From Gemmatimonadaceae bacterium (lineage in GTDB: Bacteria; Gemmatimonadota; Gemmatimonadetes; Gemmatimonadales; Gemmatimonadaceae): DNA of 32,225 nucleotides. Where the stretch lies: NCBI GenBank assembly GCA_025450815.1, contig JANWLO010000184.1:1-32225 (forward strand), in the 5' to 3' direction. Shown in pieces: positions 26,241 to 32,225 of this stretch (positions are counted from its first letter, which is position 1; every line of letters begins with the position of its first letter). The translations under genes were made by a program, and so were the position numbers. A model generated the notes under the pieces. That model searched no databases. It was not told where the DNA came from and saw only the letters and a program-made list of their open reading frames with translations.

Positions 26241-26861
26241 ATGCGATTGCTCGTCTCGATGTTGATCGTGGCTTCGATGGCGCCTCGCCTCTCTGCGCAA
26301 TCGCTGATCTCACGTGACTCCATTACGCCGCACTGGGCGATGCGATATCTGATCGGCGGCATTGATTCGCCCCCTCACATTTCCGGAAAAACTTGGGCGT
26401 GTGTGAAGTCGTGGCCTGAAGTGACGCGTGCACTCATCGCCGTTTACCAGCAATCCGATTCGCGGACTCTCGTTCGTGCCGACGCAATACTCATGCTGGG
26501 TGCGACGGGACAGGATACCGCCTTCCGGTTTCTCATCAGAGCGCTCGATGGCGCGAATCCGAACGATCGCTTTCGTCAGGACATGCTTCTCGCGTTGGGC
26601 AACTCCGCGGATCCGCCTCAGATCGTGTACGACCGTCTCATGATGGCGCTGACCTCAGGCGCTCCAGAAGACCGCAGCATGGCGGCGAGGTCACTGTCCG
26701 ACATTCGCTCACCAAGGGCGGAGGCCGTGTTGCGAAACGCGAGGGAGCGAGAGAGCTCGGCTCCGATGGTCGCTGAGATCGATCGAAGCCTTGCGCGCTT
26801 TCGGAACGCGCGCCACGCGCCGGAGCCGTGCGACTCTGCGATCCTGCGTCCTGGTCATTGA
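26241..26861 (+). CDS. Small secreted protein with HEAT-like repeats
   Basis: The 206-residue protein has a signal peptide (MRLLVSMLIVASMAPRLSAQ) and then paired helices that look like HEAT repeats: RADAILMLGATGQDTAFRFL, RQDMLLALGNSADPPQIVYD and SMAARSLSDIRSPRAEAVL. Such repeats make a curved scaffold for protein contacts; no enzyme motif is seen. The ATG has GGAGAG upstream. In the track the ORF is joined to a false N-terminal part that is a shadow of the phosphatase gene. By eye the base composition is less GC-rich than in its neighbours. Function unknown. Confidence 0.75.
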   Translation: MRLLVSMLIVASMAPRLSAQSLISRDSITPHWAMRYLIGGIDSPPHISGKTWACVKSWPEVTRALIAVYQQSDSRTLVRADAILMLGATGQDTAFRFLIRALDGANPNDRFRQDMLLALGNSADPPQIVYDRLMMALTSGAPEDRSMAARSLSDIRSPRAEAVLRNARERESSAPMVAEIDRSLARFRNARHAPEPCDSAILRPGH

Positions 26862-26987
26862 GTCCCTGGAAGCCGCGCCGCGATAACGATCGCCGTATCA
26901 CGTTCGGAGAATGAACGTGGACATCGCTGATGATTCAACGAGAACGATGTTAGCGAGCAGTGGCGAGGTGGCCGGGCGTGGACGCAG

Positions 26988-28082
26988 TCACGGCGCCCCT
27001 ACCGGCGTCGCCGCCGGCAGCGGCTGGTGCACGAGCCGCTGCCCCGCACGAATCCCCGGACGCTCGACCAGGTGGTATGCCGCCCATGGGAGCGCACACA
27101 CGAAGAAGGCGAAGAGCACCCACTGTACCGCGTGCGGCGCGCCGCCGAACGGCACGAAGGCTAGCCAGAGCGCAGGTATGTGCAGCAGGTAGATGCCGTA
27201 CGAGTACTTCGCGAGAACGTGGCCCGCGCGCGCGAGCCGCGATTGCGGAATCTCGCGAACGAACGGGATGACGAGGCCGAGCGACAGACAGAACGCCCAT
27301 TGCGGCAACAAACTCTCGTAGCTGGCGCGCGCGACTGCGAACGCGGCGAGCAGGATCCCGATAGCGACGAGCCACAGTCCGCCGGGAATGCGCTTGGCGA
27401 GCCGTTTACGCAGTAGCGCGTACGCGAGCACGCCACCCAGGAAGCACGGCACGAATTCGAGCATCGTCAGCCGCCACAGCCCCGGAATCGGAAGCTCCGC
27501 GCGAAACGCAATCGCGCCGAGCATGCCGGCCGCGATGAGCACGAGTACTCCGCGCATGCCGCGTCGCGCAACCAAGAAACATAGCGGTAGCGCGACGTAC
27601 ATCTGTACCTCGATTGGCAGCGTCCAGAGCACGCCGATCACATCGCGACCCGCTACGACATTCTGAGCGAGCAGGAGATTGGCGAGCACCGTATCCGCAT
27701 CGGGCGCGTGGTAGGGTTCAAGCAGGCCGATGTGCGGAGTGTGAGGCGGGATGCGCAGCACGAGCACGAAGAAGATCGCGGCGATTGCAAGCGGATAGAT
27801 GCGAAGCGCGCGGCGGATATAGAATCGCTCGATCCAACCGGCGCGTGATCCCCCCGATCGCTCGAGCGACCCCATGAGCACGAGCGCGGTGTGTACGAAG
27901 AAGATGAGCACACCCGCTCGACCCACCCATCCCCACGCGACATTGCCGGGAGCCGTCGCGGCAATCGCGACGTGATCGGCGAGAACGCACAGGACAGCAA
28001 TGGCGCGAAGGACATCCAGATTTCGTTCGGGGAGCTTTGTGGGCTGCTGATGCAATGCACGACAAATGCTGTGAGTCCCCAA
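26988..28082 (-). CDS. Acyltransferase 3 family membrane protein
   Basis: The 364-residue protein has about ten membrane helices and the signatures of the Acyltransferase_3 family: NLDVLRAIAVLCVLADH (with the conserved His), RFYIRRALRIYPLAI, and late helices with YSYGIYLLHIPAL. These enzymes move acetyl or other acyl groups onto sugars of lipopolysaccharide, exopolysaccharide or peptidoglycan. The target here is unknown. The start is the TTG at 28082, the furthest upstream in frame; none of the possible starts has a clear Shine-Dalgarno, so the true start may be up to 25 codons later. It stands alone, convergent with the HEAT-like gene. Confidence 0.88.
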   Translation of the reverse strand: MGTHSICRALHQQPTKLPERNLDVLRAIAVLCVLADHVAIAATAPGNVAWGWVGRAGVLIFFVHTALVLMGSLERSGGSRAGWIERFYIRRALRIYPLAIAAIFFVLVLRIPPHTPHIGLLEPYHAPDADTVLANLLLAQNVVAGRDVIGVLWTLPIEVQMYVALPLCFLVARRGMRGVLVLIAAGMLGAIAFRAELPIPGLWRLTMLEFVPCFLGGVLAYALLRKRLAKRIPGGLWLVAIGILLAAFAVARASYESLLPQWAFCLSLGLVIPFVREIPQSRLARAGHVLAKYSYGIYLLHIPALWLAFVPFGGAPHAVQWVLFAFFVCALPWAAYHLVERPGIRAGQRLVHQPLPAATPVGAP

Positions 28083-28167
28083 TGAACGACTGATCTCAAT
28101 CGGACCGGCGGAGCCTCATTCGAGAAAGGACTGTCGTTCGTAGCACGTTGAGTGCCCACGGCGTTTG

Positions 28168-28204
28168 TGAGCACGGAACGGTCCGCGTCGTCATGTCGTG
28201 CTCA
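28168..28204 (-). terminator. Possible terminator hairpin of the OmpA-family gene
   Basis: Inverted arms tgagcac/gtgctca lie 14-50 nt after the stop codon, and the spacer contains a smaller cgga-acgg-tccg hairpin. There is no T-run, so the role is uncertain. Confidence 0.3.
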
Positions 28205-28217
28205 GACGTGAGCGCCG

Positions 28218-29387
28218 TCACTGCCTCGACAGCTCCACCCTCCGATTCTGCGCCCGCCCCTCAAGCGTTGAGTTCGTCGCCTTGGGCGACGATGCGCCCG
28301 ATCCCCCCGTCTCGAGCCGCGCCGCAACGATGCCGCGCGCCACGAGCGCCGCCTTCACGGAAGCCGAACGCCGCTCGGAGAGCGCGAGATTCGAAGCATC
28401 TCCGCCCACGTTGTCCGTGTGTCCCGTGACGTTGAGCTTCCACGCCGGCTCGCGTTTCATCATCGCCGCGATCGCATCGAGCGTCGAATCCGACTGCGGC
28501 CTGATCTCAGCGCTGTTGTAGGCGAAGTAGATTCCATAAATGTCGACCGGCTTCCTCGCCGCGAGAGCCGCTTCCATGTTTTTCGAGGTATTCGCGTTCG
28601 GCCAATCGATGCGTACGACGGTCATCGAATCCTCGCCCACGCGGAATTGCAGGATGATCGGATTCGCCGGATCGTCGAGCACGAACATGTCTGCCGACTT
28701 GTCTCCGTCCTCGCCCGTCAACGTTCCCCTGACGTGTCGCGCCGGCAGCGCGACGACGATGTTGTTGACCAGAATCGAGACTGGAACAGCACCCGGCTCG
28801 ACGCTCGTCATCGTTCCGGATGCCGTGAAGCCCGCGCCGCCCTGCGCAATCGCCAACGCGCCAACCGATTTCGCGGAATCGGCGGATACCGCTCCGCCGC
28901 CGGCGGCGACCATCATCTTCTCCAGAATGCCCGCGGTCGCGGCGTTGATCCCTCCGGTTCCATCATCGACGAAGGTGAGTGTCGTGCGCCCGCTCGCGCG
29001 ACTCTCGGTGAGTCCGACGGTGGACAGCTGCGATGTGGTCGTGCCGGGATAGACCTCCTCCGCATCGATGCCGCTCGAGATGCGCACCTTGAGCGTCCGC
29101 GCAGACTTGAGGTCCGTCATGAGCACGGTCCGGCTTGCCTGAATCTGCTCTGGCGGCTCCCCCTTCCTTCCCGGCCGGTCGGCTGTGATGGTGAATGCCA
29201 CGCGATCGCTCGCGATCCCCGCCACGCGCCGCACCGATTCGTAGTCGCCCGCTGGCTCGCGCACCGATCCCACCACCGCGAGCCCGGTCACGAGTGGCAC
29301 GGTCGCGCGCGGGGCCTGCGCCGCAATCGCCGGCGCCGCACCCAATGCGATACCGATGAATGCGCGACACACCGTGGCGCGCGTCAC
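28218..29387 (-). CDS. Secreted OmpA-family protein (peptidoglycan-binding C-terminus)
   Basis: The 389-residue product has a signal peptide (VCRAFIGIALGAAPAIAAQ) and a long N-terminal beta-rich region of about 240 residues that I cannot assign. The C-terminal OmpA domain follows (about 275-389: YGIYFAYNSAEIRPQSDSTL, NVTGHTDNVGGDASN, LSERRSASVKAAL and GRAQNRRVEL). It includes the Asp and Arg that grip diaminopimelate in peptidoglycan. The protein probably links the outer envelope to the wall. I chose the GTG at 29387 just before the signal peptide; the ATG at 29486 would add 33 residues. The gene lies 116 bp after the unknown lipoprotein gene on the same strand and may be co-transcribed. Confidence 0.88.
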   Translation of the reverse strand: MTRATVCRAFIGIALGAAPAIAAQAPRATVPLVTGLAVVGSVREPAGDYESVRRVAGIASDRVAFTITADRPGRKGEPPEQIQASRTVLMTDLKSARTLKVRISSGIDAEEVYPGTTTSQLSTVGLTESRASGRTTLTFVDDGTGGINAATAGILEKMMVAAGGGAVSADSAKSVGALAIAQGGAGFTASGTMTSVEPGAVPVSILVNNIVVALPARHVRGTLTGEDGDKSADMFVLDDPANPIILQFRVGEDSMTVVRIDWPNANTSKNMEAALAARKPVDIYGIYFAYNSAEIRPQSDSTLDAIAAMMKREPAWKLNVTGHTDNVGGDASNLALSERRSASVKAALVARGIVAARLETGGSGASSPKATNSTLEGRAQNRRVELSRQ

Positions 29388-29503
29388 GACTTGCGCTCGT
29401 TCGGGGTGAGCCTGGCGAGGGCTGCCGGGATCGAAGCGGTGGATGCCGGCGTCGGCGCGTTCGTCAATGGATGTCCACGATGTCATCGGAGTGAGTAATG
29501 GCG

Positions 29504-30217
29504 TCAGTGATTCTTCGTGAGGCCGTCGAACATGCTGTTGACCGCCTTGTTCATCGTCGGATCGAGCCGATCGATGTGCCCGCATGACCACGTGACCGTG
29601 CCCGAGACCTTTTTGCCATGGGGCTTCTCGCCCGACTTGAGGTCGATGTCCTCGAAGGATAGCGGCGACTCCATATCCTTGAATTCCGCATCGCCTTTCG
29701 CGCCGCGCTCCGAGATCGTAACGACGAACGTGGATGTCGGTTTGAGCATGACGGCCAGCGGCATCGGGGAATTCGGCCGGGCCACCATGAGCTGCATGAT
29801 TCCCATGTCTCCCGTGGCCATCGCCCGATTCAACTGTCCCTCCTCGGACTTGTCTGCCGGCGAGTACGGCCCATCCTTGTCGTAGTCCTTCACGACGACG
29901 GCAAGACTCACGATGGTGCTGTCACCGTCCTTCGAGTTCATGTGGTAGCCGCTCAACAACCCCGCGCCGGGTGGAGCGATCTGGCACGCATCCACGGCGA
30001 AGTCGTGATCCACCGTGACATCGCCAGTGAGATGCAGATGCCCGGTGCCGGAACCCTCGGCAGATTCGGAGGGAGCTGCGGCCGAGTCGACCGTGGCAGC
30101 CGAAGAGCTTCGACCGGTGCATGCCAACAGCGCAGCGGCCGCAAGCACGATCGCGGTTCTGATCGAGGTGCAGCCGCTGATCCGGAGCGCGGCAATTTGC
30201 GATTGATTGGTGCGCAT
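29504..30217 (-). CDS. Lipoprotein of unknown function
   Basis: The 237-residue protein has a lipoprotein signal (TAIVLAAAALLAC, Cys33). After a short Ser/Ala linker comes a beta-rich domain with no motif I recognise (HLHLTGDVTVDHDFAVDACQ, GDSTIVSLAVVVKDYDKDG, SGTVTWSCGHIDRLDP). Two cysteines in the mature domain (in DACQ and WSCGH) could form a disulfide. The ATG has a strong AGGAGG 4-5 nt upstream, and that Shine-Dalgarno is part of an 11-bp inverted repeat. The OmpA-family gene follows downstream. Function unknown. Confidence 0.82.
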   Translation of the reverse strand: MRTNQSQIAALRISGCTSIRTAIVLAAAALLACTGRSSSAATVDSAAAPSESAEGSGTGHLHLTGDVTVDHDFAVDACQIAPPGAGLLSGYHMNSKDGDSTIVSLAVVVKDYDKDGPYSPADKSEEGQLNRAMATGDMGIMQLMVARPNSPMPLAVMLKPTSTFVVTISERGAKGDAEFKDMESPLSFEDIDLKSGEKPHGKKVSGTVTWSCGHIDRLDPTMNKAVNSMFDGLTKNH

Positions 30218-30220
30218 GGC

Positions 30221-30258
30221 TCCTCCTGAGAGCGGATGGCGAGTCTGTCTCAGGAGGA
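30221..30258 (-). promoter_or_regulatory. Hairpin sequestering the Shine-Dalgarno of the unknown lipoprotein
   Basis: In the leader RNA TCCTCCTGAGA and TCTCAGGAGGA form an 11-bp perfect inverted repeat around a 16-nt spacer. The 3' arm contains the whole AGGAGG ribosome-binding site of the 29504-30217 gene. When folded, the site would be hidden, as in RNA thermometers and other translational switches. What opens it is unknown. Confidence 0.65.
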
Positions 30259-30270
30259 TCAGAGTTGGGC

Positions 30271-30325
30271 GTTACCGCCGTGATACGGGCGCGTTACGGC
30301 GATCGGTAACGTGACTTCAGGTAAC
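30271..30325. repeat. Cluster of four GTTAC/GTAAC motifs upstream of the unknown lipoprotein
   Basis: Two GTTAC (30271, 30293) and two GTAAC (30306, 30321) occur in 55 bp, the first pair inside gcgttacCgc / gcgttacGgc. The outer ones can be read as an inverted repeat (cgttaccg / cggtaacg). This resembles an operator array for an unknown regulator, upstream of the lipoprotein start. Confidence 0.4.
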
Positions 30326-30359
30326 TTCGACCGACCCAACCGTCGCTATCGGAACGTCT

Positions 30360-30758
30360 TCATGTCGACGCCCACGGCTCATCCGCCACGATCGCTCGCA
30401 GATCGGCCGCGCTCAACCGCTCCGGCTCCTCCTCGTCCCCCGCGCGCAGCAACACCCCGCGCACGACCTCGTCCACCGTCACCGTGGGCGCGTCCGCCTC
30501 TTCAGTGATGTCCATCTCCCACTTACCGCGCTCCGTTCCCTTGAGCGCCAGGCGGTATCGCGCGCGATACACGGTGCGACGCGCCTCGCTTCCCTCCTCC
30601 GTGAGCTCCGGCCTCAGCGCGACAACCGCGATCGCGCTCTCGTTCCCACCCTGACGGATCGATGCGAATAGATGCAGCTCCTCGATGCGGTCGACCGGAA
30701 GCTGCGCGGCGATCTCGCGCAAGAAGCGCTCGCGTCCCTCCGGCGGCGCCTTCTTCAC
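30360..30758 (-). CDS. Conserved-looking small acidic protein of unknown function
   Basis: The 132-residue soluble protein has no signal or membrane segment and no motif I recognise. It appears to be an alpha/beta domain (REIAAQLPVDRIEELHLFAS, SAIAVVALRPEL, YRARYRLALKGTERGKWEMD) with an acidic C-terminal third. The GTG start overlaps the stop of the LOR/SDH gene (GTGA). This supports it as a real gene and suggests that the two products work together. It could be a small partner or regulator of that enzyme, which is a guess from position only. Confidence 0.72.
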   Translation of the reverse strand: MKKAPPEGRERFLREIAAQLPVDRIEELHLFASIRQGGNESAIAVVALRPELTEEGSEARRTVYRARYRLALKGTERGKWEMDITEEADAPTVTVDEVVRGVLLRAGDEEEPERLSAADLRAIVADEPWAST

Positions 30759-31906
30759 TTGGCCGCCGCTTGAGCCGCTGACGCGCGGCGCGACTCCGCA
30801 CCGCGCGCGTCGAGCTCGCGCTCCACGTAGAGCTTGAGGATGTGCATGAAGTCCTGCGCGTTCGTCACGACGCCGAACGCCTGGTGCGTGCCACGATCCT
30901 TGAGCTTGCTCACCACGAACTCCGACGAATCGACACAGATCGTCGGCAGCTCGCGCAGCGATCCATCCGCCTCCGTCACGAATGCCGGCAGCATGTTACC
31001 CGTCGCGATGGCGTGCAGCGCCGTCGCGATCAGGATCGCCATCGTCGCCTTCACGGTGTGAGCCTTCATCGCGTCCTGCGCCTCCACCATGTCGTTCACC
31101 ACGCCGGGCAGCGGCCCATCGTCGCGAATCGATCCTGTTAGCACGTACGGCACCTTGTGCACCACACACGCGTGCATGATGCCGTCCGTGATCACTCCGC
31201 TCGCCACGGCCGCCTCGATCGACCCCGCCGCGCGGACGCGATTGATCGCGCGCATGTGCAGCCCGTGGCCGCCCTGCGTCGATCCGCCCTGCGAGTTCAT
31301 GCCGAGCGTCGTGTTGAAAATCGACGTCTCGATGTCGTGCACCGCCACGGCATTCCCCGCTAGCAGCGCGCCCACGAAGCCGTTCGCGATGAACCACGTC
31401 ATGTCCGCGCGCGCACGAGAATGCACCAGCGCCGGTCCCGTCACCCAGATCGGATAGCCGCCGCGTGCGCGCTCATCTATCAGCAGCCGTGCCATCAGCG
31501 CGTAATCGATCGGCTTCTCGCGCGACACTTCGCTCGACATGAACTTGAACTCGCCCTCGCCCGTGTCGCCCAGGAACGCCTGCGCGTGCACGAGAATTCC
31601 CTCTGTGCCATCCTCGGCGGCGCCAACCGCGATCATGTCGTTCTTCCGCACGCGGCGCATCTCGCGAATCCACAGCTTGCCGTCGGGCGCCAGCATCAGC
31701 GCGCCATCCATGCGCGGCTCGCGCGGCATCTGCCACTCGCCCTTCAAGCGCACGTACGTCGGCAGATTCGTCGTGGAGAAAAAGCCCTCGGGGAGCACGC
31801 CATCGGAGGGAGCGGGGACGAAGCGCGCGTCAGGGGCGGCGGCCAGTTTTGGCGCCGCGAAGTCGGGATGATGAAATGTGGGCACCCATAAAGCTAGCTC
31901 GAGCAC
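30755..31906 (-). CDS. LOR/SDH (TIGR00300) family enzyme, possible ornithine cyclodeaminase
   Basis: The 383-residue protein matches the conserved region shared by lysine-ketoglutarate reductase/saccharopine dehydrogenase linkers, the C-terminal half of cyanobacterial ArgZ/AgrE and archaeal ornithine cyclodeaminases: GFFSTTNLPTYVRLKGEW, PRMDGALML, GYPIWVTGPALVHSRARADM, GALLAGNAVAVHDIETSIFN, GGHGLHMRAINRVRAAGSI and YVLTGSIRDDGPLPGVVNDM. In those relatives it turns ornithine to proline with NAD. No arginine dihydrolase domain is attached. The start may be this GTG or the one 7 codons later (31885); neither has a clear Shine-Dalgarno. It follows priA by 15 bp and is coupled to the next small gene. 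The reaction is inferred from the family. Confidence 0.8.
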   Translation of the reverse strand: MLELALWVPTFHHPDFAAPKLAAAPDARFVPAPSDGVLPEGFFSTTNLPTYVRLKGEWQMPREPRMDGALMLAPDGKLWIREMRRVRKNDMIAVGAAEDGTEGILVHAQAFLGDTGEGEFKFMSSEVSREKPIDYALMARLLIDERARGGYPIWVTGPALVHSRARADMTWFIANGFVGALLAGNAVAVHDIETSIFNTTLGMNSQGGSTQGGHGLHMRAINRVRAAGSIEAAVASGVITDGIMHACVVHKVPYVLTGSIRDDGPLPGVVNDMVEAQDAMKAHTVKATMAILIATALHAIATGNMLPAFVTEADGSLRELPTICVDSSEFVVSKLKDRGTHQAFGVVTNAQDFMHILKLYVERELDARGAESRRASAAQAAAK

Positions 31907-31921
31907 AGCGGTTGTTGCCAG

Positions 31922-32225
31922 TCAGAGCAACGACACCGGATCGCGATCGAACGCCACCCGCATCGAGTGCGACGCCGGCACCGGAAAGCGCTCCACGAAG
32001 TACCGCCCCACGCGCGACAGCGCGCTCGCCTTCTGGCTCTTGAGCAGCAAGTGCCATCGCCACCGGCGCTTGATCCGGTCTACCGGACACGGCGCGGACC
32101 CAACCACCTTCACATCCACGATCGCCTGCGACTCCAGAAGCGCCCGCAACCACTCGGCCGCATCGAGCGCCAACTTCGCGGTCGCATTCTCCTCGAGCCC
32201 GCTCACGATCACGTTCGCGAGCCGA
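31922..32225 (-). CDS. priA: Primosomal protein N' (PriA helicase), C-terminal end
   Basis: Only the last 100 codons are inside the window; the gene runs off the right edge. The translation matches the PriA C-terminal domain: RLANVIVSGLEENATAKLAL, then VVGSAPCPVDRIKRRWRWHL (the region before the final domain, with the WRW pattern), and an ending DRDPVSLL that lines up with the DVDP near the E. coli C-terminus. PriA restarts stalled replication forks. The first 600 or so residues, with the helicase motifs and zinc cysteines, are not visible. The LOR/SDH gene begins 15 bp after its stop. Confidence 0.85.
   Translation of the reverse strand, partial: RLANVIVSGLEENATAKLALDAAEWLRALLESQAIVDVKVVGSAPCPVDRIKRRWRWHLLLKSQKASALSRVGRYFVERFPVPASHSMRVAFDRDPVSLL

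Noticed and set aside
26911-27192. 93-residue plus-strand ORF
   Set aside because: Mostly antisense to the acyltransferase C-terminus, with no domain or good start signal.

Overview
The window looks like chromosome from a high-GC, Gram-negative-type (diderm) bacterium, most likely of the Gemmatimonadota or a close relative. The clues are high GC, many GTG/TTG starts, several lipobox lipoproteins, an OmpA-family protein and an outer-membrane barrel, a PadR/ADOP-type ABC permease pair, a B12-dependent ribonucleotide reductase, and zinc-ribbon kinases of the kind common in Gemmatimonadota and Acidobacteriota. The phylum is an inference from gene content. I saw no rRNA, tRNA, CRISPR array, transposase or prophage gene.

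Layout. 1-1147 (minus): PadR repressor and the start of an ABC permease, behind a near-perfect palindrome that overlaps the promoter. 1159-3722 (minus): class II ribonucleotide reductase with a strong terminator, then a 405-bp gap holding its likely promoter and a G-quadruplex-type motif. 4128-9359 (minus): envelope block of a lipoprotein amidase, a peptidase/propeller/outer-membrane-barrel fusion (ATGA overlap) and a gamma-carbonic anhydrase. 9528-13664 (plus): phospho-signalling block of a zinc-ribbon/double-FHA protein, a membrane Ser/Thr kinase (GTGA overlap) and a PP2C phosphatase. 13698-18961 (minus): tightly coupled peptidoglycan-recycling operon murQ-anmK-nagZ-SSS symporter. Divergent from it lies a lipoprotein gamma-glutamyltransferase (19037-20857).

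20880-26861 is mixed: a glycine-zipper lipoprotein, a cupredoxin, a soluble histidine kinase with a single-domain response regulator, CcdA, an alkaline-phosphatase-superfamily enzyme and a small secreted HEAT-like protein. 26988-30217 (minus) has an acyltransferase and an unknown lipoprotein plus OmpA-family pair. The lipoprotein's Shine-Dalgarno sequence lies inside an 11-bp perfect inverted repeat, which may act as a translational switch. 30360-32225 (minus) holds the C-terminal end of priA, a LOR/SDH (TIGR00300) family enzyme and a small unknown protein coupled to it.

How they may work together. The amidase would strip peptides from the wall. The symporter could bring in the freed amino sugars, which NagZ, AnmK and MurQ would convert to GlcNAc-6-phosphate. 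The FHA-kinase-phosphatase module lies between the wall-processing block and the recycling operon, so a link is possible but rests on position only. The best candidates for undescribed biology are the protease-propeller-barrel fusion coupled to an amidase, the symporter-based recycling operon, and the SD-sequestering hairpin.
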